From positions 1 through 15,874 of the forward strand of contig CAZJFS010000099.1 of the NCBI GenBank assembly GCA_964545075.1: a stretch of DNA of 15,874 nucleotides, written 5' to 3'. Positions 6,317 through 13,419 of this stretch are shown here, piece after piece. The number at the start of each line of letters is the position of its first letter. Position 1 is the stretch's first letter. The DNA is from DAOPXV01 sp035352535 (lineage in GTDB: Bacteria; Muiribacteriota; UBA9980). A program made the translations under genes and the position numbers. The notes beneath the pieces were generated by a model that was not told the origin of the DNA, did no database searches, and saw nothing but the letters and a program-made list of their open reading frames with translations.

Positions 6317-7189
6317 ATGGCAAGATTGGTGAAATGTGGTTTAATTCAGTGTGGACTGCCGCTCCAGGAAGGCGAAGGCTCGGTCGCCGAAATAAAAAAA
6401 GCTATGATCGACAAACACATTCCCATAATCGAAAAAGCGGGGAAAAAAGGAGTGCAGATCCTGTGCTTCCAGGAAATATTCTCGACTCCTTACTTCTGCC
6501 CGTCCCAGGAAATTAAATGGTATGAAACCGCCGAAACCATACCCGGCCCGACAACGGAAATGATGTGCAAGTACGCGAAAAAATATAAAATGGTCATCAT
6601 CGTTCCAATGTACGAACAGGTCATGACCGGTGTCTATTATAATACCGCCGTCGTTATAGACGCCGACGGAACAATCCTCGGAAAATACAGAAAAATGCAT
6701 ATTCCTCACCTCGCCGGCTTCTGGGAAAAATTTTATTTCAAACCAGGAAACCTGAACTATCCCGTATTTAAAACGCGCTATGCCGATGTAGGCGTTTATA
6801 TCTGCTACGACCGTCATTTTCCCGACGGCGCCAGAATACTCGGACTTCATGGAGCCGAAATAGTTTTCAACCCCTCGGCCACCGTCGCCGGCCTTTCTCA
6901 ATACCTGTGGAAACTCGAGCAGCCCGCTCACGCCGTAGCCAACGGTTATTTCATGGGTTGTATAAATCGCGTAGGCGTCGAGAAACCCTGGAAGATCGGA
7001 AAATTTTACGGTTCGAGCTACTTCGTAAATCCACGCGGCGAGATCATCGCGCAGGCCGGCGAAGACAAAGACGAACTCCTGACATCCGATATCAATCTCG
7101 ATCAGATCCGCGAAATCCGTGATCTGTGGCAGTTCTACCGTGACAGAAGGCCGGAGACATATGGAGATCTCGTCGAGTTGCTTCCTTAA
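6317..7189 (+). CDS. pydC: β-ureidopropionase (N-carbamoyl-β-alanine amidohydrolase), nitrilase superfamily
   Basis: This 290-residue carbon-nitrogen hydrolase carries the nitrilase Glu-Lys-Cys triad: E53 in CFQEIF, K126 in KYRKMHIPH and C163 in YICYDRHFPD. The later segments FNPSATVAGLSQYLW, CINRVG and FYGSSY follow the β-ureidopropionase (UPB1) pattern closely, as does the C-terminal DLWQFYRDRRPETY. This is why I prefer it over N-carbamoylputrescine amidase or a general nitrilase. It would hydrolyse N-carbamoyl-β-alanine, or the β-aminoisobutyrate analogue, to the β-amino acid, CO2 and ammonia in the cytoplasm. The neighbouring dihydropyrimidinase makes exactly that substrate. A strong GGGGAGG site at 6301-6307 precedes the ATG. 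Length is shorter than the animal enzyme (about 384), which has an N-terminal extension, and typical for bacterial members. Confidence 0.92.
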   Translation: MARLVKCGLIQCGLPLQEGEGSVAEIKKAMIDKHIPIIEKAGKKGVQILCFQEIFSTPYFCPSQEIKWYETAETIPGPTTEMMCKYAKKYKMVIIVPMYEQVMTGVYYNTAVVIDADGTILGKYRKMHIPHLAGFWEKFYFKPGNLNYPVFKTRYADVGVYICYDRHFPDGARILGLHGAEIVFNPSATVAGLSQYLWKLEQPAHAVANGYFMGCINRVGVEKPWKIGKFYGSSYFVNPRGEIIAQAGEDKDELLTSDINLDQIREIRDLWQFYRDRRPETYGDLVELLP

Positions 7190-7248
7190 TCAATAAAAAT
7201 AAAGTTATACGGCATACCCCCGGAAACCATACATCTTGGGAGGTTAAA

Positions 7249-8649
7249 ATGGCTGTAGTAATAAAAAATGGAATGATCTGTACGGCTTCGGACATTTATA
7301 AAGCCGATATTCAGATTAACCATGAAAAAATAGTCCAGATATCTGAAAAAATAACGTCCTCCGCCGACGACCAAACGATAGACGCCACGGGACTTGAAAT
7401 ATATCCGGGCGCGGTAGACGTCCATACTCACCTCGATATGCCGTTTATGGGAACGGTTACAGCCGATGATTTCGAAAGCGGTTCCATCGCCGCGGCGTGC
7501 GGAGGAACAACCTCGTTCATCGATTTCATCATACCGTCTAAAGGCCAAGGCCTTGGCGATGCCTTAGAAATATGGCATAAAAAGGCCGCTGGAAAGACGG
7601 CCGTCGATTACGGTTTTCACATCGCCCTCGTGGAATATAACGAACGCGTGGCCGCTGAAATACCCGCGGTTATAGAAAGCGGGATAACGAGCTTCAAATG
7701 TTTCCTTTCTTACAAAGGCTCGCTGATGGTCGACGATGGCGAGTTCATAAAAATTTTAAAGCTCGCCAGAAAACACGGAGCGCTCGTTTCGATACACGCC
7801 GAGAACGGCGAAATGGTAGATTACCTTGCGAAAGAACTTATATCAGAAGGGAAAACCGCTCCGGAATTTCATGAAGCGGCTCATCCCGCGATAGCCGAAG
7901 GCGAAGCCACGCATAGAGGCGCGGCGCTCGCTAAAATGGCTCAAGTTCCGCTATACGTCGTTCATATGACCTGTAAAAACGCGCTGGAAGAAATCAAATT
8001 CGCGCTCGCTAAAGGCCAGGTGGTTTTCGCCGAAACCTGCCCGCAATATCTGCTGCTATCGAACGAATTATACAAAAAGAACGGATTCGAAGCCGCAAAA
8101 TGGGTAATGTCGCCGCCTTTACGCGACAGCTGGAATAACGATATTCTCTGGAATGGAATAAGGGACGGGTTCATAAAAGTCATTGCCACCGACCATTGTT
8201 CATTTAACTTCAAAGGTCAGAAAGAAATGGGGCTTTCAAATTTCGCGAAAATACCCAACGGCGCGCCCGGTATCGGCGACCGCGTAAACCTTATCTACTC
8301 GTACGGAGTGAAAAAAGATAAAATATCGCGAAACAAGTTCGCGGAAGTAATATCCACCATTCCAGCCAAACTGTTCGGAATGTATCCGGAAAAAGGCTCC
8401 ATTGCCGTCGGTTCCGACGCGGACCTCATGTTCATCGACCCTGGCAGAAAAGGCATAATATCGTTCAAAACAAGCCACTATAAAGCCGATTACAATTCTT
8501 ACGAAGGCTTCGAACTTGAAGGCATGGCGGTAATGACGATATCACGCGGAAAACTTATAGCTAAAGACAATAAATTTCTTGGCGAAAAATCCCATGGGAA
8601 ATATGTAAAAAGAAGAAAATTCGACCCCATACAATGGTCGGTAAAATAA
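7249..8649 (+). CDS. hydA: Dihydropyrimidinase (cyclic amidohydrolase)
   Basis: This 466-residue enzyme of the amidohydrolase superfamily opens the ring of 5,6-dihydrouracil or dihydrothymine to give the N-carbamoyl-β-amino acid. All binuclear-metal residues are visible: H59 and H61 in DVHTHLD, the carboxylated lysine K150 in SFKCFLSYKG, H183 in SIHAEN, H239 in VVHMT and D315 in ATDHC. Y155 in the FLSYKG loop is the usual transition-state tyrosine of dihydropyrimidinases. Segments MSPPLR and PNGAPGIGDR are also characteristic. The length fits the family (about 460-480). A hydantoinase is the alternative, since the two activities overlap in this family. The adjoining β-ureidopropionase, β-amino-acid aminotransferase and semialdehyde dehydrogenase favour pyrimidine degradation. 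The start is supported by GGGAGG ahead of ATG 7249, and the next gene follows after 16 bases. Confidence 0.95.
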   Translation: MAVVIKNGMICTASDIYKADIQINHEKIVQISEKITSSADDQTIDATGLEIYPGAVDVHTHLDMPFMGTVTADDFESGSIAAACGGTTSFIDFIIPSKGQGLGDALEIWHKKAAGKTAVDYGFHIALVEYNERVAAEIPAVIESGITSFKCFLSYKGSLMVDDGEFIKILKLARKHGALVSIHAENGEMVDYLAKELISEGKTAPEFHEAAHPAIAEGEATHRGAALAKMAQVPLYVVHMTCKNALEEIKFALAKGQVVFAETCPQYLLLSNELYKKNGFEAAKWVMSPPLRDSWNNDILWNGIRDGFIKVIATDHCSFNFKGQKEMGLSNFAKIPNGAPGIGDRVNLIYSYGVKKDKISRNKFAEVISTIPAKLFGMYPEKGSIAVGSDADLMFIDPGRKGIISFKTSHYKADYNSYEGFELEGMAVMTISRGKLIAKDNKFLGEKSHGKYVKRRKFDPIQWSVK

Positions 8650-8665
8650 TTTTGCGAGGAGAAAT

Positions 8666-9964
8666 ATGAAAACGAAATTAACGAATAAAGAAATCACCAG
8701 AAAATATAAGGAATTCTTATATCCCTCAGTTATAACCTATTATGATGAGCCCCTGGCGCTCGTCTCCGGAAAAGGGAATTACGTTTATGACGCCGAAGGC
8801 ACTGAATATCTTGACTTTTTCGGCGGCATTCTCACTGTTTCTCTCGGCCACTGCAACGAAACGATAACCAATAAGACCATTGAACAGCTGAAAAAGCTCC
8901 AGCACGTTTCAACGCTTTATCCCACTTCGCCCGCCGGCGAACTGGCCGAAAAACTTTCGAAAATAATGCCGGGAAAGCTTAAAAAAAGTTTTTTTACGAG
9001 CAGCGGCACCGAAGCTGACGAAACGGCAATACTCACCGCCCAGCGCTACACGGGCGCGCAGGAAATAATAGCCCTCAGGCACTGCTACAGCGGCCGTTCA
9101 GCGCTCGCCATGAGCCTGACCGCTCACGCATCCTGGCGCATATCAAAAACGCTGGTACCCGGAATACATCATGCCATAGCGCCTTACTGCTACCGCTGCG
9201 CTTTCCATCTTAAATATCCGTCATGCGACATGGCCTGCGCCCGCGACATGGAAGAACTCATTCAAACCCAGACCTGCGGCAAAATAGCCGCCTTCATAGC
9301 CGAACCGATCCTGGGCGTGGGAGGTTTCATAACGCCTCCGAAGGAATATTTCAAGGTCGCCGTCGACATTGTCAGAAAGTACGGCGGATTATTCATTTCA
9401 GACGAAGTACAGACCGGCTGGGGCAGAACCGGAAACAAATGGTTCGGCATCGAACAATTCGGCGTCGATCCCGACATTATGACTTCCGCTAAAGGTATGG
9501 CCAACGGCCTTCCTATCGGCTGGACGGCCGCTACTCCCGAAGTCGCCGATGGCATGAAAGGGCTCACGATCTGCACGTTCGGCGGGAATCCGGTTTCGAC
9601 GGCTACCGCCCTCGCGGTTATCGAATACATCGAGCAGGAAAAGCTCGTTAATAACGCCGCGGTGGTTGGCGACTATCTGAGGCAACAGCTCATGTCCCTC
9701 TACGAAAAATATCCGATAATCGGTGAAGTTCGCGGAATGGGCCTCATGCAGGGTATCGAAGTCGTCACCGACAGAAAGTCGAAGACGCCTAACGTCGCGG
9801 CCGTCCTTAAAATATTCGAAGAGACCAAGAAAGACCATCTGCTCATAGGAAAAGGCGGCCTCTACGGCAACGTCATAAGAATAACGCCGCCTCTTAACAT
9901 CACGAAGGGCGACGTCGACACCATGACAAAAAAACTCGATAAGGCTTTCAGCGCAGTTAAATAA
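8666..9964 (+). CDS. Class III PLP aminotransferase, probable β-alanine (β-amino acid) transaminase
   Basis: This 432-residue fold-type I, class III (ω-amino acid) aminotransferase has SSGTEA at 112-117 (phosphate-binding loop), D246 in FISDEVQTGWGRTG (PLP ring nitrogen) and the Schiff-base lysine K276 in TSAKGMANGLPIG. The N-terminal DAEGTEYLDFFGGI and GHCNETI resemble AGXT2 and PYD4-type enzymes, which act on β-alanine and β-aminoisobutyrate. Its place after β-ureidopropionase and dihydropyrimidinase, and before a semialdehyde dehydrogenase, indicates that it turns β-alanine into malonate semialdehyde with pyruvate or 2-oxoglutarate as acceptor. The acceptor is not readable from sequence. 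An unusual Cys cluster C175, C178, C187 and C191 (spacing CX2C-X8-C-X3-C) could hold a metal. The GAGGAG site ahead of the ATG supports the start. Other class III activities, such as acetylornithine or GABA transamination, are less likely by context. Confidence 0.88.
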   Translation: MKTKLTNKEITRKYKEFLYPSVITYYDEPLALVSGKGNYVYDAEGTEYLDFFGGILTVSLGHCNETITNKTIEQLKKLQHVSTLYPTSPAGELAEKLSKIMPGKLKKSFFTSSGTEADETAILTAQRYTGAQEIIALRHCYSGRSALAMSLTAHASWRISKTLVPGIHHAIAPYCYRCAFHLKYPSCDMACARDMEELIQTQTCGKIAAFIAEPILGVGGFITPPKEYFKVAVDIVRKYGGLFISDEVQTGWGRTGNKWFGIEQFGVDPDIMTSAKGMANGLPIGWTAATPEVADGMKGLTICTFGGNPVSTATALAVIEYIEQEKLVNNAAVVGDYLRQQLMSLYEKYPIIGEVRGMGLMQGIEVVTDRKSKTPNVAAVLKIFEETKKDHLLIGKGGLYGNVIRITPPLNITKGDVDTMTKKLDKAFSAVK

Positions 9965-9978
9965 TGGAGGAATAATTA

Positions 9979-11433
9979 ATGGAAATCAAAGTCGCTAAAA
10001 ATTATATGAACGGTGAATGGGTGGAAATAAAAGGCCGGCAAAGCCAGAATGTGATAAACCCTTCCACGGGTGAAACAATAGGTACGCTCAATTTGTCCAA
10101 TACGGATGAAGTGAACGCTGCCATAGCTTCGGCGAAATCCGCTTTCCCGGAATGGCGCGCCACTCCGACGGTAACGCGAGCCAGATACATGTTTAAGCTG
10201 AAAGCGCTTCTCGAGGAACGGTTTAACGATCTGGTAAAAATATGTTCGATGGAAGCCGGAAAAACCCTTGAAGAAAGCCGCGGCGAAGTCCGGCGCGGAA
10301 TAGAGGTCGTCGAGGTAATGGCCGGCATCGCATCGCTTATGAAAGGCCAGGCCATGGAAGATATCGCGGCCGGTCTCGACTGCGCGTCATTTCGCCAGCC
10401 GAAGGGTGTTTTCGCCGCCATCTGCCCTTTCAACTTTCCGGTAATGGTACCTCTGTGGTTTCTGCCGCCGGCGATAGCCACGGGAAACACCTTCGTTTTA
10501 AAGCCATCCGAAACCGTTCCTTTCTCAATGCAATTGACATATGAAATACTCGACGAGCTTAACCTTCCTCCGGGCGTAGTAAACCTTGTAAATGGCGGCA
10601 AAGAAGCGGTTGACGCTATTCTTCACAATACCGACGTCTCCGGCGTGTCCTTTGTCGGTTCGACGAACGTGGCGAAATACATATATTCCGAAGCCGCTAA
10701 ATATGGAAAACGCGTCCAGTCGCTCGGCGGCGCGAAGAACTTCGTGCTCGTGATGCCCGACGCAAATCTCGCCGGAACGGCTAACGCGCTTATGGGCTCA
10801 TGCTTCGGATGCGCCGGACAGAGATGCCTCGCCTGTAGCAACGTCGTGGCGGTCGGAGACGTTCACGATAAGCTCCGCGACATTCTGGTGGAAAAAGCCA
10901 AAGTTTTAAAAGTCGGTAATGCTCTGGCCCCCTCATCGCAGATGGGCGCTCTCATTTCCAAAAAAGCGTATGACAGGGTCTGCGAATATATCGAGATCGG
11001 AATAAAAGAAGGCGCGAAGCTTATTTTAGACGGCCGCGACATCAAGGTCGCCGATCATCCGAACGGTTTTTATATTGGGCCGACGATATTCGACGAAGTG
11101 ACGCCCGATATGAAAATAGCCCAGGATGAGATATTCGGACCTATCTTCAACATCATGCGCGCAAAAGATTTCGATGAAGCTATGAGCTGGATCGAAAAAT
11201 GCCCTTACGCCAACGCCGGCAGCATATTCACGGGTTCCGGAAAATGGGCGAGAGAATTCGGGTACAGACTCCCCGCGGCTATGTGCGGCGTAAATATCGG
11301 CATCGCGGCTCCCATGTCCTTCTTCTCGTTCGGAGGCGCCAGAAATTCGTTCTTCGGCGATCTCAAGGCGCACGGATCGGAATCCATTGATTTCTACACC
11401 GACAGAAAAGTAATATCAGCGCGCTGGTTTTAA
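9979..11433 (+). CDS. mmsA: CoA-acylating methylmalonate/malonate-semialdehyde dehydrogenase
   Basis: This 484-residue aldehyde dehydrogenase belongs to the MmsA/IolA branch. Catalytic C283 lies in GQRCLACS, N152 in CPFNFPV is the oxyanion asparagine, and VSFVGSTNVAKYI at 223-235 is the NAD-binding stretch. The general-base glutamate of ordinary aldehyde dehydrogenases (ELGGK) is replaced by SLGGAKN at 248-254. That is the rule for CoA-acylating methylmalonate-semialdehyde dehydrogenases, where CoA rather than water attacks the thioester. The C-terminus FYTDRKVISARWF also fits. It should turn malonate semialdehyde into acetyl-CoA and CO2, or methylmalonate semialdehyde into propionyl-CoA, with NADH formed. 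It closes the pathway started by the genes upstream and lies 15 bases from the aminotransferase, with GGAGG ahead of the ATG. The terminator at 11457-11502 follows. Activity in inositol or valine degradation is possible for the family, but no such genes are nearby. Confidence 0.92.
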   Translation: MEIKVAKNYMNGEWVEIKGRQSQNVINPSTGETIGTLNLSNTDEVNAAIASAKSAFPEWRATPTVTRARYMFKLKALLEERFNDLVKICSMEAGKTLEESRGEVRRGIEVVEVMAGIASLMKGQAMEDIAAGLDCASFRQPKGVFAAICPFNFPVMVPLWFLPPAIATGNTFVLKPSETVPFSMQLTYEILDELNLPPGVVNLVNGGKEAVDAILHNTDVSGVSFVGSTNVAKYIYSEAAKYGKRVQSLGGAKNFVLVMPDANLAGTANALMGSCFGCAGQRCLACSNVVAVGDVHDKLRDILVEKAKVLKVGNALAPSSQMGALISKKAYDRVCEYIEIGIKEGAKLILDGRDIKVADHPNGFYIGPTIFDEVTPDMKIAQDEIFGPIFNIMRAKDFDEAMSWIEKCPYANAGSIFTGSGKWAREFGYRLPAAMCGVNIGIAAPMSFFSFGGARNSFFGDLKAHGSESIDFYTDRKVISARWF

Positions 11434-11456
11434 AACATACGCCTCTTATAACATAT

Positions 11457-11502
11457 AAATGCCATTGGCCGTTAACTACTTCGGCCGATGGCATTTATTT
11501 TT
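11457..11502 (+). terminator. Rho-independent terminator of the pyrimidine-degradation operon
   Basis: The arms 11457-11471 and 11482-11496 form a 15-bp stem with one G·U pair and a 10-base loop, followed by ATTTTT on the plus strand. It lies 23 bases after the dehydrogenase stop codon, in the gap between converging transcription units. The minus-strand side lacks a good T-run, so it acts mainly on the plus strand. Confidence 0.88.
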
Positions 11503-11576
11503 CCGGAATATTAATCGATGGCCCTTGAGAGCCTTCCGGCTATCCTTACACGGAAGCGTCAGAGCCGGTTCGCGTA

Positions 11577-12866
11577 TCACGTATATAAAAATTTCATGAT
11601 ATTTCTTCGCGACACGACGCCGCGATATTTATTGTCGGCATCAACGACAACGACCATTTTAAGCTCGCCTTCGAGCATTTTTTCAAGTATCTTTTCAAGG
11701 CCGTCGCTTTCCGGTATAACGAATTTTTTATTGGTATTCATCATAACCCCGGCGGTAGTCTTTGAATCATCAAAAAAATTGCCGTCGCCGGGCGTAAATG
11801 CCAGACTTAAAAATTTTTGCCACAAGCTAAGGCCCTGAGCTTTTATATGAGCCATGGGAAAAAGTTCTTTATCCGTTATAATGCCAGTATATGTTTTATT
11901 CTTATCGATCACGGGCACGAAGTTATATTCGCTTAAGCTGATACGCTTTAAAATTTTACCGATATGCTCCGAGGTTAAAACCGGTTCGAAATTATAGTCT
12001 ATAAACTTATTTGATTCTTTCAGCTCGGATATTTTCGGAACTTTACTTTCAAATTCGTCATAATCCGAAAGTATCTGTTTAAATATATCAAGCCGTGAAA
12101 GTACGCCCGTCAGACGGCCTTCTTCATTTACAACCGGAACGCGCTTGAGCTTTTTATTGTTCATTTTAATTATGGCCGATTTCAGTTTTTCACTTTCTAA
12201 AACCGTAACAGCTTCATGGTTCATGATATCGAAAGCAATTATATGGCAGTTGTGTTTTATCTCATCAATAAGTTTATGAACGTTAAAATCTTTAACATGG
12301 CTGTCATTACTCAGATATTTAAGTTTTAAGGGAATAATGTGGTTTTTGATAAGTTCGCCTTCTGTTACAATGCCGCAAACCTCGCGCGTATCAGTATCTA
12401 AGACAGGCAGGAAGCGCACCGAACATTCAAAGAATTTCATGAGTACTTCTGACAAAAGAGCTGTTTTATATACAAAATCAGCGGGCGAAGACATTATCTC
12501 AGAGACTTTTATATCGCTTTTTAAAATATCAGTTTTAAAAGTATTATACGCGAATGAGCATTCTTCACGAGTTATAACTCCGTTAAGTCCGATTTGCTCC
12601 AGCCATTTTAATATACGCGCGTTGTCGGATTCGGGTCCAAGTACCGTTACGGCATAATAAGCTCCATAGGACATGACCTCCACCGAATCGTTATGGACCT
12701 TTCCGTTCTCATCTATGGATGCGCCCGAACGCAAAACGATAGCTCTGACGGAAAGCCTTTCGCGGGCGATAAATGAAAATAGCGCATCGATAAAAGGCGC
12801 GTTATCGATCATTTCTGTCTCGCGGGCATAGATCATCATTTTCCCATATTTAATCGCCGTGCCCAT
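11577..12866 (-). CDS. DUF190 (PII-like) domain fused to four CBS motifs, partner of the fluoride channel gene
   Basis: This 429-residue soluble protein has two parts. Residues about 5-106 match DUF190 (IKYGKMMIYARE, then a helical stretch, SVRAIVLRSG, and a C-terminal LNGVITREECSF), a small PII-like α/β domain often encoded beside CrcB. Four CBS-like motifs follow: about 121-176 (VSEIMSSPADF to GIVTEGELI), 211-266 (AFDIMNHEAVTVLE to GVLSRLDIF), 280-337 (to TGIITDKELF) and 371-427 (TAGVMMNT to GVVSRRNIM). CBS pairs bind adenine nucleotides in many proteins, so this is a plausible sensor or regulator of the channel, but no catalytic motif is seen and the function is unknown. The start ATG 12866 has an AAGGAG site eight bases upstream (12875-12880). 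It lies 41 bases after crcB, so the two are probably co-transcribed. Confidence 0.87.
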   Translation of the reverse strand: MGTAIKYGKMMIYARETEMIDNAPFIDALFSFIARERLSVRAIVLRSGASIDENGKVHNDSVEVMSYGAYYAVTVLGPESDNARILKWLEQIGLNGVITREECSFAYNTFKTDILKSDIKVSEIMSSPADFVYKTALLSEVLMKFFECSVRFLPVLDTDTREVCGIVTEGELIKNHIIPLKLKYLSNDSHVKDFNVHKLIDEIKHNCHIIAFDIMNHEAVTVLESEKLKSAIIKMNNKKLKRVPVVNEEGRLTGVLSRLDIFKQILSDYDEFESKVPKISELKESNKFIDYNFEPVLTSEHIGKILKRISLSEYNFVPVIDKNKTYTGIITDKELFPMAHIKAQGLSLWQKFLSLAFTPGDGNFFDDSKTTAGVMMNTNKKFVIPESDGLEKILEKMLEGELKMVVVVDADNKYRGVVSRRNIMKFLYT

Positions 12867-12907
12867 AATTCGATCTCCTTTATTTTTAAAAAATATATAA
12901 AAGAACT

Positions 12908-13291
12908 TTACTTCAAAACAGTTCCGCTGGCCGCAAAACTTCCGGCATACACGGCTGCGAGGCCCATCACATTACTAAAAAACACATTCGCGAGCGCCAT
13001 GCGTATCTCGTTATTAATTATCAGGTTAAGCGTTTCGTATTCGAATGTTGAAAACGTGGTGTAAGCTCCCGCAAATCCGGTCACAAGAAAAAGTCTCATT
13101 TCAATCGGAAATGAAGGGCGTGAAAGCGAAAGCTTCATAACGAAACCTATCAGAAAGCAACCCGTAAGGTTAACTATAAGAGTTCCAACGGGAAACGGTG
13201 AAACCGTCATTTTCTGAAACAATACGGAAAGATAGTATCTGGCCAGAGACCCCAGAATGCCGCCGGCGCTTATGGCTAATATCATTTTCAT
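12908..13291 (-). CDS. crcB: Fluoride ion channel CrcB/Fluc
   Basis: This small membrane protein, 127 residues from ATG 13291, has four hydrophobic helices and the Fluc family motifs: GGILGSLARYY near the N-terminus, GTLIVNLTGCFLIGF in helix 2, and GFAGAYTTFSTFEYE in helix 3 with the channel-lining Phe pair. Fluc proteins work as dual-topology dimers that export fluoride. An in-frame TTG at 13330 would add 13 residues, but it is itself the -35 box of a good promoter (13302-13330), so I reject it. ATG at 13291 and ATG at 13285 (two residues shorter) remain open. No fluoride riboswitch is seen upstream, where the pyrophosphatase terminator occupies most of the gap. The DUF190-CBS gene follows after 41 bases and is a recurrent partner of crcB. 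Confidence 0.92.
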   Translation of the reverse strand: MKMILAISAGGILGSLARYYLSVLFQKMTVSPFPVGTLIVNLTGCFLIGFVMKLSLSRPSFPIEMRLFLVTGFAGAYTTFSTFEYETLNLIINNEIRMALANVFFSNVMGLAAVYAGSFAASGTVLK

Positions 13292-13301
13292 GTTAAGCCT
13301 G

Positions 13302-13330
13302 ATTATAACATACATTAAAAAAATTTTCAA
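13302..13330 (-). promoter_or_regulatory. σ70-type promoter for crcB and the DUF190-CBS gene
   Basis: On the minus strand TTGAAA (13330-13325) and TATAAT (13307-13302) are separated by exactly 17 bases. It lies just downstream of the pyrophosphatase terminator. The -10 box ends only 10 bases before ATG 13291, so the mRNA would be leaderless or nearly so. Confidence 0.65.
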
Positions 13331-13342
13331 ACCTTACCGCAT

Positions 13343-13394
13343 GCTCATAAAAAAAGCGCCGTGCTGTTAAATGCACGGCGCCTTTTTTATGAGC
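13343..13394 (-). terminator. Long near-palindromic terminator after the pyrophosphatase gene
   Basis: The 22-base arms 13343-13364 and 13373-13394 pair at all but one position around an eight-base loop. The core is GCGCCGTGC/GCACGGCGC, flanked by A-runs on one side and T-runs on the other, so on the minus strand the GC stem is followed by seven T. By symmetry it can also act on the plus strand. It starts 26 bases after the hppA stop and separates hppA from crcB. Confidence 0.9.
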
Positions 13395-13419
13395 AGATTT
13401 CTTTTAATTTAAGGTACTG

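Noticed and set aside
9398..9838. Minus-strand open frame of 146 codons
   Set aside because: It is antisense to the aminotransferase, across its PLP lysine region. The plus-strand product is well supported.
10002..10601. Minus-strand open frame of 199 codons
   Set aside because: It is antisense to the MmsA-type dehydrogenase, where the plus frame carries conserved aldehyde dehydrogenase motifs.
11536..11568. Inverted repeat CCGGCT/AGCCGG after the DUF190-CBS gene
   Set aside because: The six-base stem has a 21-base loop and no T-run follows on the minus strand, so I cannot support it as a terminator.
13292..13330. TTG start for crcB at 13330
   Set aside because: The TTG is part of the -35 box of a well-formed promoter, and family members normally begin close to the GGxLGxxARY motif.
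13331..13419. Possible fluoride riboswitch upstream of crcB
   Set aside because: The gap is taken up by the near-palindromic terminator at 13343-13394, and I see no riboswitch-like pseudoknot sequence.
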